Origin: Dyadobacter sp. CECT 9275
GTDB lineage: Bacteria > Bacteroidota > Bacteroidia > Cytophagales > Spirosomataceae
Length of the DNA: 64,000 nucleotides
Direction of reading: 5' to 3'
Assembly (NCBI RefSeq): GCF_907164905.1
Contig: NZ_CAJRAF010000002.1
Coordinates: forward strand, 3,162,001-3,226,000
Every line of letters starts with the position of its first letter. Within the stretch, counting starts at the first letter, position 1. The position numbers were made by a program, and so were the translations under genes. A model generated the notes under the pieces. It was not told the origin of the DNA, searched no databases, and saw only the letters and a program-made list of their open reading frames with translations. Of this stretch, positions 34,881 through 43,240 are shown in pieces.

Positions 34881-35747
34881 TACATCCACTTCGACCGACA
34901 GAGCTTGTTTTCCGGCACTAAAAATAATGCCCTTCAGCGGGGGCACATCGCTATAATCTCGCCCCCATGCCGTGGTTATATGTCTTTCACGGGGTACCAT
35001 ATCATTTGTAGGATCAAAATCGCACCACCCGTAATCGGGAATGAAAACGGATATCCAGGCGTGGGAAGCGTCTGAGCCCTGCAGCTTTGGCCGATTGGGC
35101 GGGGGAAGCGTTTCCAGATATCCGCTGACATATTTTGCCGCAAAACCAAAACTTCGGATACAGGCTATGGCCAGGTGGGAAAAATCCTGGCAAACACCTT
35201 TTTTCGCCGCGAGCACATCCTTGATAGGCGTATGAATGGTCGTGAAGTCAGGCACAAAGTCGAATTCGGTAAAAATTTTATGACATAAACCCCGCACACT
35301 ATCATACAGCGGCTTATCGTCCTGAAAACAATCACTCGCAAAATTCCGGATCTGTTCATCCCATCTGACCATCGGACTGGGGATCATAAATTCCAGCAAT
35401 GATATCTTTAAAGAACGATCCTGCACAAAAGCCTTTCTGGCTTCGGCACAGGAGATATCAGAGGGAATCAGCGGAGTACCCACGGTATCGGTAATGCACT
35501 CCACAAGGCTCGTTGCCACCACAGAAAGTTGTTTATGAGGTGTATGCAGCGAAAAGTAATGCGTGGTATTACCATAAAAATCAACCCGTTCAATAATTTC
35601 TGCCGGTGCCGGTGTAATTTCCAGTTTAAACTCCTGGCAAATCTGCCTGGACAAAGTCCTCGGAGCGAGGCATAACAAGCTCTGATAACTGGTTACCGTG
35701 TCCAGGTACTTATATTCGGTTTTATGGACAAGCTTATATTTCATCAT
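34866..35747 (-). CDS. Small transglutaminase-like cysteine protease
   Basis: 293 residues from ATG 35747. The N-terminal part is the bacterial transglutaminase beta domain (MMKYKLVHKTEYKYLDTV, SYQSLLCLAPR). The papain-like core has a complete triad: Cys186 in GVCQDFSHLA, His229 in SHAWISVFIPDYG and Asp245 in FDPTND. No signal peptide, so it is cytosolic. Its start overlaps the end of the ATP-grasp gene by 14 bases, suggesting coupled translation. In predicted amidoligase systems such proteases are proposed to cut or transfer the peptide made by the ATP-grasp partner. Confidence 0.93.
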   Translation of the reverse strand: MMKYKLVHKTEYKYLDTVTSYQSLLCLAPRTLSRQICQEFKLEITPAPAEIIERVDFYGNTTHYFSLHTPHKQLSVVATSLVECITDTVGTPLIPSDISCAEARKAFVQDRSLKISLLEFMIPSPMVRWDEQIRNFASDCFQDDKPLYDSVRGLCHKIFTEFDFVPDFTTIHTPIKDVLAAKKGVCQDFSHLAIACIRSFGFAAKYVSGYLETLPPPNRPKLQGSDASHAWISVFIPDYGWCDFDPTNDMVPRERHITTAWGRDYSDVPPLKGIIFSAGKQALSVEVDVIPSE

Positions 35748-38286
35748 TTTCAACCGGTTTTAAAAACGAATGCTGCATCACCGTATGGCTGAAATACAGG
35801 CTCGTAAGACTAACGGAAACCGAGGATATCAGCGCACCTACTTTTGACATCGTTTCAAATAATGCTGCGCGCTCTCCCTCGCCGTTCCAGCTGCTGAGGC
35901 TGGTTATATCTGCAAGTTTGATCAGCATAGATGCCTCAAGAACCGATTTTTCAGCATCGTTTAACCTTTCATTGTGTGTGGTAGACGGTAATTTTGCAAG
36001 ATTGGAAGATAATTCATCCAGCATATAAACCAGCGAATAGGGCAGCGTTTTTTCAAGCAAAACCATATCCAGCATAGCCTCAATCGTAAGCTGAGATTTA
36101 TAGATCTGACGGTAATTAACCAGCAAATGATGGTTTAGTAAAACTGCTTCGATTAGCTCATTCTCTACATTCTCCTCATTTTTTTCTCCAAAACAGGATT
36201 GAATTACGCTAATCCTGGAAAGAATCCGCTCAATTAACTTACCGGTATCCAAAAGCAAAAAACTCTTATCCCTCGGCATGGTCTCAGTGATCACACCCAG
36301 AAAAGTTACCATCCCGTTGTACAGGGTATCCAGTGTTTTCTGAATATTACTGCTGTTCATATGCGAAGCATTTTTTGCTTCGTATAACCCGTGTTCAATC
36401 AGGTCAACAATCCGCCATATCTCTATATCCCACTGGTTACGGACTGCTCCCACCGCGTGCAGAAAAGAAGTAATATTGGACGCTACCGACCCCAGACGTA
36501 AGGGATTGGCCACAATATCTATAATCTCGGGATAGGGGTTCCCCCATTTTTTTTCCTCCTCTTCAATAAATCCGGGATAGGTTGCCGAAAGATGCGTCAG
36601 TCCCTGCAGCAGTATTTTAATGTGCTCCTGTTTGGAAGACCCGCCAAAGTTCCGGTCGAGGTTCAGCACATTTATGACGATATTCATGAACTTAATCACA
36701 CTCATTGTACGCTCACAATACCGCCCTACCCAAAAAAGATTTTCAGCACTCCGGCTCGGTAAACTGATGTGCTTGTTAACTGAAGAGGGCTGAGTAAGTA
36801 CGATCTTTTCATGTTCCTGTGCCGTTTTGTCGGAAACAATCCAGGTATCTTTTGATAGCCCCCCATGCTGATTGGATATCACAAACCTGTCTTTCACAGG
36901 AGAACTTCTTGTAAGGCCGCCCTGCATCACCCGGTACCCGTCCCCGTCGGTTACCAGAAATGCCCTTAAGGCTGCATACCGGGGAACAATGTTTCCGTCT
37001 ATCAGTGAAGGTGTAGTAGAAAGGCTTACTTCTTCCTGCGCAATATAGTCCTGAGGCGCCAGTTTAATTTGTTTCTTAAGCTGTTCTTTGTCGTTCTGGC
37101 TCAACAACCGGCCATAGATGGACCGGAAGCGTGATTTTCTATTGGCTTTTTTTATAATCAGCTTATCAATATTATCAAGTACAAAGCCCCTCTCCTTTTC
37201 ATGCCCGCACCACCAGGTAGCCACGGAAGGCATGATCAGTTCTTCCCTCAGAAAATACTTACAGATGTTGTTCATAAAGGCAAGAAAAGCGTGATTTTCC
37301 AGCACGCTTGTACCTGGCGGATTCAGCACCTTTACATTACCCAGGCGCATCGCCTGCAAAAGCCCGGGAACTCCCAGCCGCGAATCTTCCCGGAGTTCAA
37401 GCGGATCACACCACTCGTCATCTACCCGCCGGATAATCACATCTACTTTCTGCAGGCCGTCAATGGATTTGAGCCACACGCACCCGTTCCTTACCAGCAG
37501 ATCATCTCCCTGTGCCAGGGTATACCCCAGGTAGGACGCCAGATAAGCGTGTTCAAAATAAGCTTCATTGTTTGGCCCAGGCGTCAGATAAACAATATTG
37601 GGCGCTTCCTTGGTTTTATCCGAAAGATTTAAAACCGTATGCTGCAGACTGTTAAAAAACGGCGACAACTTGTTGACATACATACCATCGGCCAGCTCGG
37701 GTAACAGCTTGCTCATCACCAGACGGTTTTCCAGTGTATATCCCGACCCGGAGGGGGCCTGGGTCCGGTTGTCCACCACCCACATCTGTCCGTCGGGGCC
37801 TCTGGCCATATCGGCGGCATACATGATCAACTGGTTTTTTCCCGGTTGGTGAATATCATTGCAGGGCCTTAAAAACCCGATATTACTGTAAACCAGTTCC
37901 GCTGGAATGATGGCATCTTTCACCAGATTTCTGGGTCCGTAAATATCTTTCAGGATCAGGTCCATCAGTAATGCCCGCTGCTGCAGACCCTTTGCTATGT
38001 GATTCCACTCTTTCTGCTCGATCAGAAAGGGAATGGGATCCAGTTGCCAGGGTCGGTTAAGGCCATCCGGACTTTCGTAAACATTATAGGTAACACCGTT
38101 TTCCCTGAGCTTGCTGATGATTTCCTGGTTACGGACTTTAAGCTCCTGCATTCCCAGTTTCTCAAGGGTGGAGAACAGCGCTTCCCAATGGGGTTTTACG
38201 CCGCCGTCCACATCCAGTACTTCGTCATACGAGTCAAGAGCGCCTTTATAAGATTGTAACAGATTCACAGGGGCCTCGGTAAGCAT
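35734..38286 (-). CDS. Circularly permuted ATP-grasp protein fused to an alpha-E domain
   Basis: 850 residues. The first part (about 1-490) is the circularly permuted ATP-grasp type 2 family (DUF404/DUF407), with AADMARGPDGQMWVVDNRTQAPSG typed residues, VYLTPGPNNEAYFEHAYLA, the basic VIIRRVDDEWCDPLEL and PPGTSVLENHAFLAFM segments. The second part (about 500-850) is the helical alpha-E domain, starting SRSAENLFWVGRYCERT. In many bacteria the two domains are separate genes; here they are one protein. ATP-grasp enzymes form amide bonds between a carboxylate and an amine. The substrate is unknown. It lies between the DUF2126 and small transglutaminase genes. Confidence 0.93.
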   Translation of the reverse strand: MLTEAPVNLLQSYKGALDSYDEVLDVDGGVKPHWEALFSTLEKLGMQELKVRNQEIISKLRENGVTYNVYESPDGLNRPWQLDPIPFLIEQKEWNHIAKGLQQRALLMDLILKDIYGPRNLVKDAIIPAELVYSNIGFLRPCNDIHQPGKNQLIMYAADMARGPDGQMWVVDNRTQAPSGSGYTLENRLVMSKLLPELADGMYVNKLSPFFNSLQHTVLNLSDKTKEAPNIVYLTPGPNNEAYFEHAYLASYLGYTLAQGDDLLVRNGCVWLKSIDGLQKVDVIIRRVDDEWCDPLELREDSRLGVPGLLQAMRLGNVKVLNPPGTSVLENHAFLAFMNNICKYFLREELIMPSVATWWCGHEKERGFVLDNIDKLIIKKANRKSRFRSIYGRLLSQNDKEQLKKQIKLAPQDYIAQEEVSLSTTPSLIDGNIVPRYAALRAFLVTDGDGYRVMQGGLTRSSPVKDRFVISNQHGGLSKDTWIVSDKTAQEHEKIVLTQPSSVNKHISLPSRSAENLFWVGRYCERTMSVIKFMNIVINVLNLDRNFGGSSKQEHIKILLQGLTHLSATYPGFIEEEEKKWGNPYPEIIDIVANPLRLGSVASNITSFLHAVGAVRNQWDIEIWRIVDLIEHGLYEAKNASHMNSSNIQKTLDTLYNGMVTFLGVITETMPRDKSFLLLDTGKLIERILSRISVIQSCFGEKNEENVENELIEAVLLNHHLLVNYRQIYKSQLTIEAMLDMVLLEKTLPYSLVYMLDELSSNLAKLPSTTHNERLNDAEKSVLEASMLIKLADITSLSSWNGEGERAALFETMSKVGALISSVSVSLTSLYFSHTVMQHSFLKPVENDEI

Positions 38287-38312
38287 AAAAATTCATAGAG
38301 GTTAGCAGGGTT

Positions 38313-38340
38313 ACCAGCAGCATCCTCAGGACCTGCTGGT
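38313..38340. repeat. Intergenic hairpin between DUF2126 and ATP-grasp genes
   Basis: Eight-base arms ACCAGCAG (38313-38320) and CTGCTGGT (38333-38340) flank a 12-base loop in the 74-base space between the two genes. It could reduce or time expression between genes of the operon, or be a processing site. There is no T tract on the minus strand. Confidence 0.4.
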
Positions 38341-38360
38341 CTGATCAGGTTCATATTGTC

Positions 38361-41300
38361 TTATTTTGCCTTCCAGAATTTCCTCAGGTCAAGTGTATTC
38401 GGATACTCAGGGTTAATAAGTTCAATAGGAGTATCGCTTTTCATATCCTTTTTGGTTTCAGCCACAAAACGGGAAACTCCTTTGGATGAACCTTCCACGA
38501 TCGGCACTTCCTGCCTTGCGGAAGGGGTATGCCCAAAACCCTGGAACAGGCTGATTCTACGCGACTCTGCCTCGTAACTATTGACCGGATAAGTATCAAA
38601 ACTACGCCCGCCCGGATGAGAAACAAAATAAGTACAGCCTCCCAAGATACGGTTATTCCACGTATCTACAATATCAAAAACCAAAGGAGCATCAGCCCCG
38701 ATCGTCGGATGAAGGGCAGAGGGCGGGTTCCAAGCTTTATAACGGATACCTGCCACAAACTCTCCTTTGATGCCTGAGCTCCTTAGCGGTACCCGGCATC
38801 CATTACACACCAGAATATGCCTTCCTTCCACAAATCCGCTTACCTTAACCTGTACTCTTTCCAGCGACGAATCTACAAAACGGGCCGTACCAGCGTTGGA
38901 AAGTTCCTCTCCCAGCACATGCCAGGGCTCTATTCCAAGACGGATGTCGAGCTGGATATTATCCACCTTAATACCACCGTAATAAGGAAAACGGAATTCA
39001 AAAAACGGATCAAACCAGGAAATGTCAAAATGATATCCTGCTTCCTTCAGATCATTTACAACGTCCACCATATCCAGGTATGCGAAATGCGGCAAAAGGA
39101 ATCTGTCGTGCAATTCGGTACCCCACCGGATCAGTTTATGCTTGTAAGGCTGTTTCCAGAACTTGGCGATCAGTGCCCTCACCAAAAGTGTCTGAACAAG
39201 GTTCATGTGTTTGTGTGGGGGCATATCAAATGCCCGAAACTCCAGAATACCCAGTTGCCCGGTAGATGAATCCGGAGAATAGAGTTTATCCATACAGAAC
39301 TCCGAACGGTGGGTATTTCCTGTGATATCCACCAAAAGGTTTCTGAATATCCTGTCCACCATCCAGAAAGGAACCTCTTTATCATCGGGAATCTGTTCAA
39401 ACGCCAGTTCCACTTCGTACAACCGCTCGTCACGTCCTTCATCAATACGAGGAGCCTGGCTGGTGGGCCCTATAAACGGCCCTGCAAAAAGATAACTCAG
39501 CGCCGGATGATGCTGCCAGTAGGTTAGCAGGCTCCTCAGCAGGTCAGGACGGCGCAGGATAGGACTGTCTGCTGGCTTGCTTCCTCCTATTGTTACGTGG
39601 TTACCTCCGCCGGTTCCGGTGTGCCGTCCGTCCACCATAAACTTATCAGTCCCTAGTCTTGAGAAAAATGCCTCCTCGTACAACGCGCTGATATTGTCAA
39701 CTAATTCCTGCCAGGTTTTCGAAGGATGAATATTTACTTCGATCACTCCGGGGTCCGGCGTCACCACCAACTTTTGAATACGGCTGTCTGAGGGCAACGG
39801 ATACCCTTCAATACGTACAGGGAGCTGAAGTTTTTCGGCTGTGGCTTCAACCGATGAGATCAGATCAAGATAATGTTCTAGGTATTCCGTGGGTGGTAAA
39901 AAAACATAAATGATCCCGTCACGTTCCTCAACACTCAGGGCAGTTTTGATAATGGGTACTTCAAAAAGTAAGTTATCTTCCGGCTCTGTTTGCTTTGTTG
40001 GCTTTTTCTCATCCCGATCATCTTCTTCAACCGGTTGAATAAACACCGGCTTATATGCGGGTGCTACGGTTCCGTATCTCTGTTCTACAATGGGAAAATA
40101 ATCCGTCAGCGGCGGAAGATCCTCAAAAGGACTTCTTTCTATGGGTTGTTCCCGTTTGTCTTTTGCTACCTCAGGAAGTGACTTCAGAGGCAACCTGAAA
40201 CCAAGAGCCGAATTCCCGGGTATCAGAAAACAATTGTTCCTCCTGAATTGCCACTCGCAACTCACCCAGGAATTAATACCATAATCCCATTTAAGCGGCA
40301 GTACATATCCGGCCGGATTATTAAGCCCTTTTTCCAGTAACCTCGCAAGTGTCCTGCGCTCAATAGAATCCTTCAGATTTACCTTCAGAGGATCAACATT
40401 CACAGGTACTTTCCCTTCCTCCATGGCCCAGTAAACCGGGTCTTCATAGGCTGGCGTAATATTATTGGTGTCTATACCCAGATACTTGGTCAGTTCGGTT
40501 GCAAACAACTCCGCATCTCTGAAGGTAGCTTTGGTTTCGTCTTCCTTGGTTACCAGCGCATCATTCTTCCAGATCGGCTGCCCGTCCTTTCTCCAGTAAA
40601 GAGCATACTGCCATCTTGGAAAAGGCTCGCCGGGATACCATTTCCCCTGCCCGAAATGCAGCAGTCCGCCAAAAGCGAAGCGATTTTTAAGCCTGAGCGC
40701 CAGGTCATAGGCAAGCTGCCGTTTCAAAGGGCCGTCGGCTGCCGTGTTCCATTCTGCTGACTCGTAGTCATCAATAGAAATAAAGGTAGGCTCACCGCCC
40801 ATCGTCAGCCGCACGTCACCTTCCTGCAAGTCCCTCTCAACCGCGTTTCCTACTTCCATGACCGCAGCCCATTGCTCCTCTGTGTAAGGTTTGGTAACCC
40901 GGGGATCTTCATGGATACGGAAAACCTTGTTTTCAAATTCAAATGTTACCTCGCACACATCAGTTGCACCCGTCACTGGAGCTGCACTGGCGTAATCGGG
41001 TGTACACGAAAGAGGGATATGCCCTTCACTGGCGAAAAGTCCGGATGTCGGATCCAGGCCAATCCATCCCGCACCGGGTACATAGGCTTCAGCCCATGCA
41101 TGAAGGTCGGTAAAATCCTCCTCCGGGCCCGACGGGCCGTCCAGCGACTTGATATCTGAAGTAAGCTGTACCAGGTATCCCGAAACAAAACGTGCCGCAA
41201 TGCCCAGATGACGCAGTATCTGCACCAAAAGCCAGCCCGAGTCTCTGCAGGAACCGCTTAATGACGTAAGCGTATCTTCGCAGGTCTGCACGCCGGCTTC

Positions 41301-41789
41301 CATCCGGATATTATATTTTAAACTCTGATATAACTTTTGATTGAGATGTACCAGGTAATCCACCGTCTTAATGCCGCTGTCTATTCTGTTCTGAGCAATC
41401 CACTCCAAAAGCTTCGGACCGGCTTCACGTGGTTCCAGATAGGGCCCTAATTCCTTGCGGAGCAGCGAATCATATTGAAACGGAATCATATCGGCATAAT
41501 CCTCGACAAAAAAATCGAACGGATTGATCACCTGCATTTTTGCTATTACTTCTACATCCACCCGTAATTCCGTTGTTTTTTCAGGAAATACCACCCTGGC
41601 CTGGTAGTTCCCAAACGGATCCTGCTGCCAGTTGATAAAATGGTTTTCAGGGAAGATCTTGAACGAATACCCTTCAATGGCCGTACGGGAATGAGGTGCA
41701 GGGCGTAATCTGAAAATATGGGGCGTCAATGAAACGCTCCGGTCAAATTTATATCGGGTCTTATGAGAAATAGCAACTTTGATAGCCAT
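38361..41789 (-). CDS. Large transglutaminase-like protein with DUF2126 domain
   Basis: 1142 residues. An N-terminal bacterial transglutaminase beta domain (about 1-110) precedes a transglutaminase core with triad Cys181 (GSCRDSG), His230 (DLHAWAEAY) and Asp246 (GLDPTSG). The remainder, from about residue 320, is the large DUF2126 region, including VRLTMGGEPTFISID, RRPDLLRSLLTYWQHHPALSYLF and EFRAFDMPPHKHMNLVQTLLVRALIAKFW. The latter resembles glutamate-cysteine ligase-like or glutamine synthetase-like folds, as proposed for this family, which would make it a second peptide-bond maker. It is the first gene of the operon; a near-consensus TATCTTTT lies upstream on the minus strand. Confidence 0.94.
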   Translation of the reverse strand: MAIKVAISHKTRYKFDRSVSLTPHIFRLRPAPHSRTAIEGYSFKIFPENHFINWQQDPFGNYQARVVFPEKTTELRVDVEVIAKMQVINPFDFFVEDYADMIPFQYDSLLRKELGPYLEPREAGPKLLEWIAQNRIDSGIKTVDYLVHLNQKLYQSLKYNIRMEAGVQTCEDTLTSLSGSCRDSGWLLVQILRHLGIAARFVSGYLVQLTSDIKSLDGPSGPEEDFTDLHAWAEAYVPGAGWIGLDPTSGLFASEGHIPLSCTPDYASAAPVTGATDVCEVTFEFENKVFRIHEDPRVTKPYTEEQWAAVMEVGNAVERDLQEGDVRLTMGGEPTFISIDDYESAEWNTAADGPLKRQLAYDLALRLKNRFAFGGLLHFGQGKWYPGEPFPRWQYALYWRKDGQPIWKNDALVTKEDETKATFRDAELFATELTKYLGIDTNNITPAYEDPVYWAMEEGKVPVNVDPLKVNLKDSIERRTLARLLEKGLNNPAGYVLPLKWDYGINSWVSCEWQFRRNNCFLIPGNSALGFRLPLKSLPEVAKDKREQPIERSPFEDLPPLTDYFPIVEQRYGTVAPAYKPVFIQPVEEDDRDEKKPTKQTEPEDNLLFEVPIIKTALSVEERDGIIYVFLPPTEYLEHYLDLISSVEATAEKLQLPVRIEGYPLPSDSRIQKLVVTPDPGVIEVNIHPSKTWQELVDNISALYEEAFFSRLGTDKFMVDGRHTGTGGGNHVTIGGSKPADSPILRRPDLLRSLLTYWQHHPALSYLFAGPFIGPTSQAPRIDEGRDERLYEVELAFEQIPDDKEVPFWMVDRIFRNLLVDITGNTHRSEFCMDKLYSPDSSTGQLGILEFRAFDMPPHKHMNLVQTLLVRALIAKFWKQPYKHKLIRWGTELHDRFLLPHFAYLDMVDVVNDLKEAGYHFDISWFDPFFEFRFPYYGGIKVDNIQLDIRLGIEPWHVLGEELSNAGTARFVDSSLERVQVKVSGFVEGRHILVCNGCRVPLRSSGIKGEFVAGIRYKAWNPPSALHPTIGADAPLVFDIVDTWNNRILGGCTYFVSHPGGRSFDTYPVNSYEAESRRISLFQGFGHTPSARQEVPIVEGSSKGVSRFVAETKKDMKSDTPIELINPEYPNTLDLRKFWKAK

Positions 41790-42108
41790 AATTAGATTAT
41801 TACAATAATATAATGTTATTTGGAACTTTGAAAAGATACAGTATTAAACGAACGCATTCTACAAATTTTTCAAAACATATACCATTCAGTAAAGCAATAT
41901 AACAGAATAATATTTTAAGACAGGAATCGGGTAAAAAGTTAAATGATTTACCCGACCCCGAAACAGATGAATATTAAAGATCAAACATGCCGTTTATCTA
42001 ATTCATTCCATTTAAATTCGTCCTCCCTCCTTATCCGGGAAGATCACCTGAGGGCAGTATGTTCGTGTAACCCGATATTTAAGAATCATAATATCTCTTT
42101 AAAACCTG
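41790..42108. other. Divergent intergenic region between the DUF2126 gene and proC
   Basis: AT-rich, 319 bases, with no convincing gene. It contains an inverted repeat with 9-base arms (41927-41935 and 41947-41955, TCGGGTAAA/TTTACCCGA) around an 11-base spacer that could be a regulator site or a small hairpin, and a near-consensus TATCTTTT -7 element (minus strand) for the DUF2126 operon. A reading frame through 41943-42176 overlaps proC out of frame and is not credible. Confidence 0.5.
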
Positions 42109-42912
42109 ATGAAAATTGCGATCATTGGCTGCGGCAATATGGGAATGGCCTTTGCCAGAGCCTTTCTGAAATTTGATCTTGTCAGAAAGGAAGACTTTTT
42201 ACTCGTTGAAAAAAGTGAAGACCGTATGGAAAAATTAAGCAGTTTCCAGCCGGGTGTAATTACAGGCGTGATCAGCCCGCAGATCGGCGAATATGACCTG
42301 GTCATACTTTCGGTGAAACCCCAGGATTTCACCTCTGTTTCCGGCGCGCTGCGGGAGGTAATGAATCCCGGGCAGGTGGTACTGTCGATCATGGCAGGCG
42401 TCACCATCCAGATCATCCAGGAGGCTCTGGACCATAAAGCGGTGATCAGGGCTATGCCTAACACCCCCGCTATGCTCGGAATGGGGATCACCGCCTATGC
42501 GGCCTCTCCGGAAGTGGAAATGAACCAGCTGCGGAAAATTGAAAACCTGATCAATGCAACCGGACGCTCCGTATTTCTGGAAGACGAGGATCAGCTGAAC
42601 GCCGTGACCGCACTGAGCGGAAGCGGTCCCGCGTATTTTTTCTATGTTGTGAAAGCCATGATCGAGGCGGGCAAACAAATGGGCTTTGAGGAATCGGTGT
42701 CAGCATTACTGGTGAAACAGACTATGCTTGGCTCCTTTCACCTGATCAACACCGCCGACAAATCTCTGGATGAACTCATTAAAGCCGTTGCTTCAAAAGG
42801 CGGTACTACGGAAGCTGCGTTACGCCAGTTTGAAGCTGGCAATCTGGACGAAACATTAAAACAAGGGATACTCGCCGCGCAACAGAGATCCAAAGAACTC
42901 TCAAAAGGATAA
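42109..42912 (+). CDS. proC: Pyrroline-5-carboxylate reductase
   Basis: 267 residues, typical length. The N-terminal Rossmann motif is KIAIIGCGNMGMAFARAFL. IRAMPNTPAMLGMGI is the substrate-side signature, and the C-terminal dimer signature is ALSGSGPAYFFYVVKAM with the later VASKGGTTEAALR segment. It reduces pyrroline-5-carboxylate to proline with NAD(P)H, the last step of proline synthesis. The proA and proB genes are not nearby. Confidence 0.97.
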   Translation: MKIAIIGCGNMGMAFARAFLKFDLVRKEDFLLVEKSEDRMEKLSSFQPGVITGVISPQIGEYDLVILSVKPQDFTSVSGALREVMNPGQVVLSIMAGVTIQIIQEALDHKAVIRAMPNTPAMLGMGITAYAASPEVEMNQLRKIENLINATGRSVFLEDEDQLNAVTALSGSGPAYFFYVVKAMIEAGKQMGFEESVSALLVKQTMLGSFHLINTADKSLDELIKAVASKGGTTEAALRQFEAGNLDETLKQGILAAQQRSKELSKG

Positions 42913-42942
42913 GCATCCTTACAATACCTTTTTCCAATCTCC

Positions 42943-42977
42943 GCAACGGCCTGTTTCCAGAAGAAACAGGCCGTTGC
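42943..42977 (+). terminator. Hairpin downstream of proC
   Basis: Perfect 15-base GC-rich arms (42943-42957 and 42963-42977) with a 5-base loop lie 30 bases after the proC stop. There is no T tract after it, so it may terminate weakly or stabilise the 3' end of the message. Confidence 0.6.
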
Positions 42978-43192
42978 GCTGACAGACCCTGCCTCCCGGC
43001 CAAAGACTTCAACACTATTCGCAGCAGCAACTCGCTGATTATCAACTTAACATAACCGAAAACTAATTTTATTAATTTTTCTGCAAACTTTTCAACAAAG
43101 CAAAATATTACAATAAACTCAAAATCAATACATTAAAAGATATAATTTGTCAACTTTTTCATTTTCATCCCACAGAAAAATTAAAAAATGTT

Positions 43193-43200
43193 TAGCTTTG
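43193..43200 (+). promoter_or_regulatory. Predicted -7 promoter element of the ribonucleotide reductase gene
   Basis: The + strand reads TAGCTTTG, an exact TAnnTTTG match, giving a 5' leader of only about 35 bases before the ATG at 43241. No TTG at -33. The short leader leaves no room for a riboswitch from this start site. Confidence 0.4.
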
Positions 43201-43240
43201 CAACGCATGAAATTTACAAGAATTGCAGTAACCAATTGAC

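Larger units (their letters stand above)
42913..43240. other. Intergenic region between proC and the ribonucleotide reductase gene
   Basis: 328 bases, with a GC-rich hairpin after proC at 42943-42977 and an AT-rich 3' half holding the TAGCTTTG element at 43193-43200. I looked for a cobalamin riboswitch (B12 box) and found none. Nothing else is recognised. Confidence 0.6.

Noticed and set aside
38287..38360. Possible TPP riboswitch, because the minus strand contains GAACCTGATCAG, like part of the THI box
   Set aside because: The other conserved part (CTGAGA region) and the GCGTAGGGA end are missing, the spacer is too short, and neighbouring genes have no link to thiamine.
41943..42176. 77-codon frame upstream of proC
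   Set aside because: It overlaps the proC start out of frame and contains the hairpin at 41927-41955; no coding signal.
42913..43240. Cobalamin riboswitch ahead of the B12-dependent reductase
   Set aside because: No B12 box (GCCACTG-type) or matching stems were seen on the + strand.
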